From assembly GCA_019058515.1 (NCBI GenBank), contig JAHPYY010000033.1:1-12168 (forward strand): a stretch of DNA of 12,168 bases, in the 5' to 3' direction. The position numbers were made by a program, and so were the translations under genes. Below, one piece after another: positions 6,242-12,168 of the stretch. The DNA is from Promethearchaeota archaeon. Its GTDB lineage: Archaea; Asgardarchaeota; Lokiarchaeia; Sigynarchaeales; SOKP01. Each line of letters opens with the position of its first letter. Positions within the stretch are counted from its first letter, which is position 1. The notes under the pieces were generated by a model, which had not been told where the DNA came from, did not search any database, and saw only the letters and a list, made by a program, of their open reading frames with translations.

Positions 6242-6901
6242 TTATTTTTTCCTAAAACGAATTAATTTAAGGGTATCTAACAAATAATATTTTTTCTCTA
6301 CAATCTCAAGGTTAAAGTTTCTCGCCTGTTCTTCAAAGTCGTCCTTCAATGGTTTGGTAGATAAGCTAGACTTTAAAAAAGTTATAAATCCTATAGGAAT
6401 CCTGATAATAAAATACATTATTTTCTTGAAAATGTTTTTTGGCTTAACTTCATCAACAATTATAAATTCTCCCTTATCTTTCAAAAGGCGATGAATCTGC
6501 TTTAAAACAAAATCCTGCTCTTTCTGATAGAGTTCGCTAAAAGAAAGTAATGCAGTTATCTTGTCAAACGATTTATCAGAAAAGGTTTCATCTAACTCAA
6601 TAGCAGGTATGCTAATTATGGAAATTTGATTACTTAACCCTTCAGATTCAATATTCTTTTTAGCGACGGTTAGCATTTTTTCAGAAACATCTATTCCCGT
6701 AACCATTACTCCTTTCTTCGCTGCTTTAATAGCAAAAGTACCCGTTCCCATGCCAATATCTAACAGATTATCCTGCTCGTTAAGGTACTTATCTACAATA
6801 AAGTCTTTTATTTTAGGATATTTACCTAACGTTAAGGTCTTTATGCCTGAGTCGTACTTTTCAGCTTTATTTTCCAGTGATTTCATATAAACATAAGACA
6901 T
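6242..6901 (-). CDS. SAM-dependent class I methyltransferase (UbiE/type 11-like)
   Basis: A 219-residue Rossmann-fold methyltransferase. Motif I is LLDIGMGTGTFAIK (46-59), the glycine-rich SAM loop. The acidic residue binding the ribose is Asp71 in VTGIDVSEKM, and a later strand gives EFIIVDEVKP (145-154). The C-terminal third has a hydrophobic stretch (about 161-176) that may form a membrane-facing lid. The substrate cannot be read from sequence. It is the first gene of a two-gene minus-strand operon with the HgcA/HgcB-like fusion 17 bases downstream, so a shared role in methyl transfer (metal or metalloid, or a corrinoid-related substrate) is likely but inferred. The start is the ATG at 6901; Met6 at 6886 is an alternative. 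A TATA-like TTTATTTATA around 6976-6985 would give a leader of roughly 50 bases. Confidence 0.85.
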   Translation of the reverse strand: MSYVYMKSLENKAEKYDSGIKTLTLGKYPKIKDFIVDKYLNEQDNLLDIGMGTGTFAIKAAKKGVMVTGIDVSEKMLTVAKKNIESEGLSNQISIISIPAIELDETFSDKSFDKITALLSFSELYQKEQDFVLKQIHRLLKDKGEFIIVDEVKPKNIFKKIMYFIIRIPIGFITFLKSSLSTKPLKDDFEEQARNFNLEIVEKKYYLLDTLKLIRFRKK

Positions 6902-7039
6902 ATAAACGCCTACAGATGTTCAAACCTTTTCATTATCGTTATTTTTCAATAAAGCTAAATTAACTTTTTATGAATTTATTTATACTTTTATTCAGATAAT
7001 TATATTTTTAAAAACGTGTATATAATTTTATAGTTTTAA

Positions 7040-7094
7040 ATTGACTCAGAGTATGGAAAACTTCTGATAAGATGATGATTTTCCATCTAAAATC
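7040..7094 (+). repeat. Copy 2 of the ~50-base direct repeat, with a perfect 8-bp hairpin
   Basis: ATTGACTCAGAGTAT (7040-7054) and CTGATAAGA (7064-7072) are identical to copy 1 at 5054. ATGGAAAA (7053-7060) pairs perfectly with TTTTCCAT (7079-7086). In copy 1 the equivalent arms are A-run and T-run, so pairing is kept although the bases differ. It lies in the 405-base divergent region between the methyltransferase and the HTH-repeat nuclease. The rest of that region holds AT-rich promoter-like sequence and a TGATAT/ATATCA hairpin (7131-7150). Confidence 0.65.
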
Positions 7095-7306
7095 AAAAAA
7101 CCAATATTCATCTCGCAAAGTTAGAGTCAGTGATATGTAGTAATATATCATTATTGTATATGAGGATATATCTGGAATAAAACTAAAAATGATTTAGGAA
7201 TTTTATCGACTAATTAATGTAATTCTGCTGATATTACTCAATCAACACAGTCTAAGAGTTTTTATTTAGATATTCATAAAAATAGAGTGGATGATGATAT
7301 AAAGAG

Positions 7307-8992
7307 GTGTCTTCTTTCCCTGCAAAAATAATCTATTCAAAAGAAGAGTTTAAACATTGGAAATTGTTATTTGAAAAATTTGGCTCTTTTAAGAAAGTAT
7401 CAAGTTATCTTAAAAACTCAGATTTAAGATATGCAGCGCACCAAACTATAAGGAAGAATATAAAAGAATACTTCTTAGAATTAGGATTAAATTATCAAGA
7501 ATGGTATGATAAACATAAGTTGGACTCACCATTTTCTCATCGATACAATGATAATGATTTATCCGAATGGAAAGCTATATTTGAAGGGATAGGCACCCTT
7601 TCAGGTGTATCTAAGTTTCTTAAGAAGAGAGACGGGAAAACACCTAAACCTACTACAATAAAAGAAGCGATAAAGAGAAAATTTGAGAAGGAGCGAATAG
7701 ATTTTAAAATTTGGTATCATAAATTCCATAAAAAACCAACTTCGATAATTCCGTATTCAGAACAAGATGAAAATCTATGGGAGCAGTTATTTGAGCAGTT
7801 AGGGTCATTTAGAGCCGCCGAACGATATATAAAAGAAAGATATAATGGAAAAGGTCCTTCTTATATTACAATTATTAAACACCTTCAAAGAAAATTTGAA
7901 CGAGAGAATAGAGATTTTGATAGGTGGCTAAAGCATTATCATATAAAATATACTGATATCAAGGGTTACAGCGAAGAAGATGTTAAGGAATGGGAAGATC
8001 TTTTTGAAAAATTTGGAAAAATAAAGGATGTAATAAAATACATCGAAGAAGAATACGGAATTAGCCCCGATAAAAAGACCATTATGAGGCACTTAAAACA
8101 GAAATTTAAAAACGAGAATAGGAACTTTGTGGTATGGTATAAAAACAATGATAAATCAAATATTCATTGGTATTATACTCCAGAGCAAATTCAGATAATG
8201 ATTCAACTTTATGAAGAATATGGCGCATTTGAAGCAGTTCAAGACCAGCTTGAATCTGAATATGATATTCAAATTCACCCAAGCACCATTAAAAATAATT
8301 TTGTGAAATATTTTAAACTTAATAAATTGAATTTTAAGTCTTGGTTGAAAACTTATGACCGGGTTTATTATTATGAGCAAGAAGTAAGTAGATGGGAAAT
8401 TCTTTATCAGAGGATTGGTTCATTTATTGGAGTTTTTCGATATTTAAGAAATCTTACAAATAAAGCACCATCTCCATCTACAATCGAAAGAAGATTGAGG
8501 AGTAAATTTCTGAGAGAAAATAGGGATTTTAATAAGTTTAAGAAGAAACATTTCCAAGAGTATCATGAATCATTAGCTAGAGAATTCTTAAAAAGGATTT
8601 TTGGAGTAGATTTCTCTAAGGTTCGGCCCGTTTGGTTAGTTAATCCTGAAACAGGTAAGCGGTTAGAGTTAGATGGATATTCTAAATTACTAAAAATCGC
8701 TTTTGAATATAATGGCCCTCAACATTATGAATACTTTGAGCGATATCACAAATCTATTCAAGATTATTATGACCAACTAATTAGGGATGAATATAAAAAG
8801 AAAATATGTGAGGAAAATGATATTATCCTAATAATTATACCTTACGATGTGAAACCTGCAGAGATGCAAGATTTCATCATTAATGCTTATTATAGGTTAA
8901 CTGGTGCGTATCTTCGTCAATTTTACAGAGAAAAAATGGCAGAGAAATGCCAAAATTTAATCATAACTATTTCTTTTATCAAGAAAGTTTAG
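7307..8992 (+). CDS. HTH-repeat protein with C-terminal PD-(D/E)XK (Vsr-like) nuclease domain
   Basis: A 561-aa protein. Six repeats of about 60 residues (roughly 10-69, 80-140, 150-211, 221-281, 290-349, 355-414) share the pattern Y-S-x-E-x(3)-W-x(2)-LFE-x-FGSF-x(2)-V-x(2)-YI, then PSx(2)TI-x(3)-L-x(2)-KF-x(2)-ENRDF-x(2)-W. This reads as a helix-turn-helix with TI-x(3)-L in the recognition helix. Residues 419-515 form a restriction-endonuclease-like domain: RPVWLVNPETGKRLELDGY (440-458, Asp456), IAFEYNGPQHY (464-474, Glu468), QLIRDEYKKKICEEN (490-504), LIIIPYD (508-514). The same nuclease signature occurs in phage and giant-virus homing-type nucleases. The likely role is site-specific DNA cleavage with the repeats reading the target. 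The start is GTG at 7307; an in-frame stop at 7295 excludes any earlier start, and the first repeat begins at residue 10. It stops 8 bases before the trpG stop, convergent. Confidence 0.8.
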   Translation: MSSFPAKIIYSKEEFKHWKLLFEKFGSFKKVSSYLKNSDLRYAAHQTIRKNIKEYFLELGLNYQEWYDKHKLDSPFSHRYNDNDLSEWKAIFEGIGTLSGVSKFLKKRDGKTPKPTTIKEAIKRKFEKERIDFKIWYHKFHKKPTSIIPYSEQDENLWEQLFEQLGSFRAAERYIKERYNGKGPSYITIIKHLQRKFERENRDFDRWLKHYHIKYTDIKGYSEEDVKEWEDLFEKFGKIKDVIKYIEEEYGISPDKKTIMRHLKQKFKNENRNFVVWYKNNDKSNIHWYYTPEQIQIMIQLYEEYGAFEAVQDQLESEYDIQIHPSTIKNNFVKYFKLNKLNFKSWLKTYDRVYYYEQEVSRWEILYQRIGSFIGVFRYLRNLTNKAPSPSTIERRLRSKFLRENRDFNKFKKKHFQEYHESLAREFLKRIFGVDFSKVRPVWLVNPETGKRLELDGYSKLLKIAFEYNGPQHYEYFERYHKSIQDYYDQLIRDEYKKKICEENDIILIIIPYDVKPAEMQDFIINAYYRLTGAYLRQFYREKMAEKCQNLIITISFIKKV

Positions 8993-9000
8993 ATAAATTC

Positions 9001-9594
9001 TTATAATTCTAAAAAGTTTTTTAAAATCTGCATTCCATGAGGTTTCATTTTAATAGATTCTGGATGGAATTGGAGCCCTTCAACTTGGAATCTCTTATGT
9101 CGGACGCCCATTATAGTTCCATCATCTGCAGTAGCGGTGATCTTAAGTTCTTGAGGTAAAATATCAGACTTAGCAGCTAATGAATGGTATCTAATCACTT
9201 GTAGCGGATTTGGGATGTTTTTTAGAATTGTCTCTTGATCATGGAAGATTTTAGATTGCTTTCCATGCATAGGTCCTACTTTTGCTCTGCCAACATATTC
9301 AACATCTTCTTCTTCGCCAAAGGCTTCAACTATAGCTTGATGTCCTAAACAGATTCCCAAGATTGGTATTTTAGAACAGAATTCTTTAATGATTGGTATT
9401 ACTGTGCCCGTATCATATTTTGGGTGCCCAGGACCAGGAGAAATAATCATTTTTGCAATTTTCATTTCTTTAATTTTATCAATTCCTACTTGATTATCCT
9501 CAATTATAATTTCGCCATCAGGCACCAATTGACATATATAATTAACCAAATTGTAGACGAAACTATCGTAATTGTTAATAAATAGTATTTTCAT
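9001..9594 (-). CDS. trpG: Anthranilate synthase component II (glutamine amidotransferase)
   Basis: A 197-aa class I glutamine amidotransferase that releases ammonia from glutamine for the TrpE subunit, the first committed step from chorismate to tryptophan. It shows the N-terminal INNYDSFVYNLV motif, the oxyanion-loop SPGPGHP (52-58), the nucleophile Cys82 in GICLGHQA, RYHSL, and the catalytic pair His177/Glu179 in FHPES. Length is normal for the family. Its ATG overlaps the trpE stop (ATGA at 9591-9594), implying translational coupling and a fixed subunit ratio. It could in principle also serve p-aminobenzoate synthesis, since TrpG and PabA are alike, but the partner is TrpE-type. Confidence 0.93.
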   Translation of the reverse strand: MKILFINNYDSFVYNLVNYICQLVPDGEIIIEDNQVGIDKIKEMKIAKMIISPGPGHPKYDTGTVIPIIKEFCSKIPILGICLGHQAIVEAFGEEEDVEYVGRAKVGPMHGKQSKIFHDQETILKNIPNPLQVIRYHSLAAKSDILPQELKITATADDGTIMGVRHKRFQVEGLQFHPESIKMKPHGMQILKNFLEL

Positions 9595-11108
9595 TGTTCT
9601 CGTGCCTCCGCTATTTTGATCGATTTTAATGCACTATATAATTTATTATAGGTTTCTCTGAACTCGTCTTCGGGTTGGCTATCTGCCACTATACCACCAC
9701 CAGCTTGAGCAAAATACGTTCCATTTCTTCCGAATATTGTTCGGATTGCGATGGCAAATGTCATATCACCATTGAATGAGAAATAGCCCACACCACCTCC
9801 ATACGGTCCACGATTCTCCGTTTCAAGTTCTTGGATTATTTCCATTGCTCTCTTTTTTGGACTCCCACTAAGCGTTCCCGCAGGAAATATACTTTTTAAA
9901 ACCTGATACCCGTCTAAGGGCGTCTTACTGGTGACTTTGCTTACGATATGTTGAACTTTCTGGTATTTCTGAATAGACATGAAATCGTAAGTATTTACAG
10001 AACCGGGATATGAAACCTTCGCAAGGTCATTTCGAGCTAGATCAACAAGCATTATATGTTCGGCTTGTTCTTTCGGATCTTCTAATAATTCTTTTTCAAG
10101 CTTGAGATCCTCTTCAGGAGTTTTACCCCTACATATTGTTCCAGCAATTGGGACTGTATTTAAGATATCTTTGTTTTTAGATATAAGAGCTTCTGGACTA
10201 CTGCCAATTATCTTAATATCTCCAAGACATATATTATACATGTACTGAGAGGGATTCAAAACACGAAGCACCTCATAAATATCCAATGGATCGATCTTAC
10301 TCTCGACGTATAATCTCCGTGATATTACAGCTTGTAAAATATCACCTGCGTAAATGTGTTCTTTAGTTTTTTCAATCATCCGTGCATGAGCTGATTGTGA
10401 AGTATTAGATCTAAATCCAGATTCATCAATGTCGTCTATATCAAAGGGAATTTCCTCCTTATTTGTTGATAAATTATTTCTATTGAAAAGCCTTAGTTGA
10501 TACCTTATGTCTTTATCTTTTGAGTAATCAGCAATACTATTGTCGATCATGAATAGCGCCTTAGATTGATGAGAATATACTAATACTTTAGTGTATAAGC
10601 CCATTAAAACATCTGGAAATTCACTCGTAGATTTATAACCTACATATGGAGCTACTACATCGTACCCAATATAACCCAACATCCCACCGTAAAATATATT
10701 TCTTGGAAATAACTCTGTAAAGGGTAAGTTAGAATATGGTGTTAATGAACTAAGGGTGTCAAGAGCAACCATGTTATAATCAACATTATCCTTGAAGGGT
10801 AAAGGATTATGAGGTCTTTCCTCCGAGACATCCTTAGATTCTATATAATTTTTGATAGATTCCCCTCTTGCAGTAGTGATGTCAAAGATTTTATATGTTT
10901 CTCCACTGATTTCCAACATAAAATCAGGTTCTAAAGCTATAAAACTATACAATGTTTCATTTGTATACTTAGAAGAGGACTCAAGAAGAACGTGTTTTGT
11001 TAAGTCATATCGAGTAACTAAATATCTGTAAAATTCAAAAATATCTGAATTAACTATTGAGCCAACCTTCTCAATATGAATGTCAAAATCAAGTACATTA
11101 TTACTCAT
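9591..11108 (-). CDS. trpE: Anthranilate synthase component I
   Basis: A chorismate-utilising enzyme that makes anthranilate with TrpG. Numbering from a GTG at 11120, it has LLESS (45-49, the tryptophan feedback-binding motif), GSSPEAL, PIAGT (324-328), HIMLVDLARNDL (355-366), GTLSGSPK (415-422), GGGVGYFSF and QAGGGIVADSQPE (472-484). The Ala in PIAGT, where PabB enzymes have Lys, and the LLES motif both favour TrpE over PabB. I prefer the ATG at 11108. It has GTGAT 7 bases upstream as a Shine-Dalgarno-like site and a TATA-like ATTATTTA (11133-11140) about 28 bases away. The GTG at 11120 would add MIEK. No other trp genes are in the window, and no trp leader peptide is evident. Confidence 0.93.
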   Translation of the reverse strand: MSNNVLDFDIHIEKVGSIVNSDIFEFYRYLVTRYDLTKHVLLESSSKYTNETLYSFIALEPDFMLEISGETYKIFDITTARGESIKNYIESKDVSEERPHNPLPFKDNVDYNMVALDTLSSLTPYSNLPFTELFPRNIFYGGMLGYIGYDVVAPYVGYKSTSEFPDVLMGLYTKVLVYSHQSKALFMIDNSIADYSKDKDIRYQLRLFNRNNLSTNKEEIPFDIDDIDESGFRSNTSQSAHARMIEKTKEHIYAGDILQAVISRRLYVESKIDPLDIYEVLRVLNPSQYMYNICLGDIKIIGSSPEALISKNKDILNTVPIAGTICRGKTPEEDLKLEKELLEDPKEQAEHIMLVDLARNDLAKVSYPGSVNTYDFMSIQKYQKVQHIVSKVTSKTPLDGYQVLKSIFPAGTLSGSPKKRAMEIIQELETENRGPYGGGVGYFSFNGDMTFAIAIRTIFGRNGTYFAQAGGGIVADSQPEDEFRETYNKLYSALKSIKIAEAREQ

Positions 11109-11196
11109 TTTTTCAATCACATCGTTCTGAACATTATTTACTACATTTTTTTTAATTACTTTTTTTTTAAATCGTAATTTCTATAATTCATTAAAA

Positions 11197-11216
11197 TTAT
11201 ACAATAAATTGTAAAA
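11197..11216. promoter_or_regulatory. Imperfect palindrome upstream of trpE, possible operator
   Basis: TTATACAAT-aa-ATTGTAAAA has 9-base arms with one mismatch (inner ACAAT/ATTGT perfect). It sits about 90-110 bases upstream of the trpE start. Symmetry and position suit a dimeric repressor or activator site. AT-rich composition makes chance symmetry plausible. Confidence 0.3.
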
Positions 11217-11250
11217 TATAGAAAAAAGCTAATTTTAGAAATAAGACATT

Positions 11251-11354
11251 GCGCACGATCTATGCGTGCCAGCGCCAAACCCAAAACCAAGTTGTTTTAC
11301 AAAAGCTAATAATTTCAATCTTTTTATTCATAATTTCTCATTGACTTGGTTTTG
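11251..11354. repeat. Non-coding stretch with GC-rich hairpin and 11-bp inverted repeat
   Basis: GCACG-atctatg-CGTGC (11253-11269) is a small GC hairpin in AT-rich DNA. CAAAACCAAGT (11282-11292) is the exact reverse complement of ACTTGGTTTTG (11344-11354), with 51 bases between. There is no credible gene here. It could be a structured RNA, a remnant of a small inverted-repeat element, or a recombination site. Confidence 0.45.
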
Positions 11355-11396
11355 ATTATTTATAAAGAATAAAAGTAATCATTTAAATTCTTCTAA

Positions 11397-11559
11397 AAAT
11401 ATTCCTTAACCTTTTTAGACGATTTCAGTGTCTCAGAAAAAACTTGGGTTTGCGAGGAATGTCACCAAAAATTCAAAAAGCCACCCTTTTGAAGTAAGAC
11501 ACTTGTGCGATCGCAAAGGGCTCAAAGAAGATTTTCAAAAACGACAAAAACCAACATAG
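11397..11559 (+). pseudogene. Broken small zinc-finger reading frame
   Basis: The frame from 11397 reads ...TWVCEECHQKFKKPPF and stops at TGA 11490-11492. Shifting +1 at the TTTT just before it continues EVRHLCDRKGLKEDF to a TAG at 11557-11559. Joined, this gives C-x2-C-x12-H-x-C, a small zinc-finger-like core. No ATG, GTG or TTG start is present in frame after the upstream TAA at 11394. This is most simply a decayed gene fragment. A programmed +1 shift at TTT-TGA is possible but lacks a start codon to support it. Confidence 0.35.
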
Positions 11560-11597
11560 TTTATAAGATTGCTACTTTTAGACAATTCTCTTATATC

Positions 11598-11642
11598 TAA
11601 AAAGAAGAATATCAACTACTCGGGCGAGAATTATCGCTTCTT
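11598..11642 (-). terminator. Hairpin plus T-run terminator of the 28-codon unit
   Basis: On the minus strand AAGAAG (11642-11637) pairs with CTTCTT (11607-11602), enclosing an inner GCGA/TCGC hairpin, and is followed by a T-run (11603-11598). It lies 15 bases after the stop of the 28-codon ORF and would end that transcript. Confidence 0.4.
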
Positions 11643-11657
11643 GGGGACTCTGGGCTC

Positions 11658-11744
11658 TCAGTAGGTCTCTTTATCCGCCTTGGACTTGAAATACCAATCT
11701 AACCATTCCTTCTTGCGTTGCTTCTTCCGCTGCAACTCGTCCAT
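11658..11744 (-). CDS. Putative 28-aa basic protein
   Basis: An ATG-initiated 28-codon ORF encoding a strongly charged, Lys/Arg- and Trp-containing peptide (MDELQRKKQRKKEWLDWY...). It lies in an island visibly richer in G and C than the surrounding DNA. On the same strand a strong TATA box (TATATAAAAA, 11787-11778) is about 40 bases upstream, giving a predicted leader of about 13 bases, and a hairpin with a T-run follows the stop. No family is recognised. The island could equally encode a structured non-coding RNA, with the ORF a by-product, or be the remnant of a larger gene. Confidence 0.4.
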   Translation of the reverse strand: MDELQRKKQRKKEWLDWYFKSKADKETY

Positions 11745-11777
11745 GTCGTCGTAGTTCTGGGTTTTGATTGTTCAATT

Positions 11778-11803
11778 TTTTATATATCCACTTTCCTAAG
11801 TGG
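11778..11803 (-). promoter_or_regulatory. TATA box with adjoining 6-bp palindrome (promoter/operator)
   Basis: On the minus strand the order is CCACTT-aGGA-AAGTGG (perfect 6-bp arms, 11803-11788), then ATATATAAAAAA (11786-11775). A palindrome abutting the BRE/TATA position is a classic place for an archaeal regulator to control initiation. It probably drives the 28-codon unit. Confidence 0.45.
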
Positions 11804-11975
11804 TGAGGCAGAATGATTAAAACTATTTAAAAATAATTGCGATATTTATAATCTTAAAGATACATAATAAATCCAAGTTATAATCTCAATTTTTTATCTG
11901 ACAATGCTATAGGAGGAAATATTGATAAAAGAATTTGAAACTAATAAAAAATAAAGAAAAACAAGAATATCGTAG

Positions 11976-12168
11976 GTGTTAATTTTTTCGCAGATAACAT
12001 TTAAAGGAAAAGTAATTCAACTTTCAAATGATAACAAATTAAGATTACCTAATTGTTTTATTAAGGATATTGACGAAATTGAAGGGTTATACAAACTAAA
12101 CAATATTGAGGTTTTATGGTTAGATCATAACGAGATTAAAGAGATTAAAGGACTAGAAACACTTGTTA
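11976..12168 (+). CDS. Leucine-rich-repeat protein, 5' end (partial)
   Basis: Open from GTG 11976 to the window end (64 residues visible). IEGLYKLNNIEVLWLDHNEI (spanning about residues 36-55) and the following KEIKGLETLV follow the LxxLxxLxLxxNxI leucine-rich-repeat pattern, a protein-interaction scaffold that is abundant in Asgard archaea. The GTG directly follows an in-frame TAG (11973) and has no Shine-Dalgarno. A strong AGGAGG (11911-11916) precedes a TTG at 11922 in the same frame, but that frame hits TAA at 11952 and TAG at 11973. The gene may be 5'-damaged, or it may start at the GTG after a short leader peptide. The rest lies beyond the window. Confidence 0.65.
   Translation, partial: MLIFSQITFKGKVIQLSNDNKLRLPNCFIKDIDEIEGLYKLNNIEVLWLDHNEIKEIKGLETLV

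Noticed and set aside
7060..7086. Archaeal C/D box small RNA (CTGA followed by ATGATGA in the repeat)
   Set aside because: A D'-like CTGA and a C'-like ATGATGA occur 4 bases apart in copy 2, but the outer C and D boxes are absent and copy 1 lacks ATGATGA.
9001..11120. p-aminobenzoate synthase (pabA/pabB)
   Set aside because: The large subunit has the LLES tryptophan-binding motif and PIAGT rather than the Lys-containing PabB motif, so anthranilate synthase is the better call.
11120..11976. tRNA or rRNA gene in the long gap
   Set aside because: I found no cloverleaf, no T-loop GTTCRANNC consensus in a suitable setting and no rRNA-like sequence. Only hairpins and short open frames are present.

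Overview
The window looks like AT-rich archaeal DNA. The signs are TATA-like boxes about 25 bases ahead of several starts, T-tract terminators, a lone trpE-trpG pair, an HgcA/HgcB-type fusion and the start of a leucine-rich-repeat gene. I lean towards an Asgard (Lokiarchaeia-like) archaeon, but no rRNA or ribosomal marker is present, so this assignment is inference.

Left third (1 to about 4270, all genes on +). This is accessory DNA with a different codon flavour (many TCG and CGA/CGT codons). It holds the end of an unidentified gene, a 108-aa protein, an 83-aa single-pass membrane protein and a 1018-aa RNA-guided-nuclease-like protein of the TnpB/Fanzor superfamily. The large protein keeps RuvC-I Asp663 and RuvC-III Asp980. 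It has Gly877 where the usual RuvC-II Glu sits, and Glu923 in an EAYTSK motif 46 residues later, which matches the rearranged active site of Fanzors and related TnpBs. A treble-clef-like zinc finger is fused at its N-terminus. Its stop is followed by adjacent, partly competing hairpins (candidate omega-RNA/right end), and a similar motif lies near 666-689 (candidate left end). No TnpA, CRISPR array or Cas1/2 is visible.

Middle (4380-7300). A coiled-coil protein on the minus strand is followed by a minus-strand pair: a SAM methyltransferase, then a membrane protein joining an HgcA-like corrinoid domain (NVWC motif), transmembrane helices and an HgcB-like 2x[4Fe-4S] ferredoxin. The pair is bracketed by two copies of a ~50-base repeat in the same orientation.

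Right (7300-12168). A 561-aa protein has six ~60-residue helix-turn-helix-like repeats and a C-terminal PD-(D/E)XK/Vsr-like nuclease domain. It converges on trpG-trpE (minus strand, ATGA overlap), which encode the two subunits of anthranilate synthase. Upstream of trpE is about 0.85 kb of mostly non-coding DNA with inverted repeats, a broken zinc-finger reading frame, and a GC-richer island holding a complete-looking minus-strand unit (TATA box, 28-codon ORF, hairpin plus T-run). The window ends inside a leucine-rich-repeat gene whose 5' end carries two in-frame stops.

The most notable items are the giant TnpB/Fanzor-like protein with its candidate guide-RNA scaffold, the HTH-repeat nuclease, and the HgcAB-like fusion coupled to a methyltransferase.
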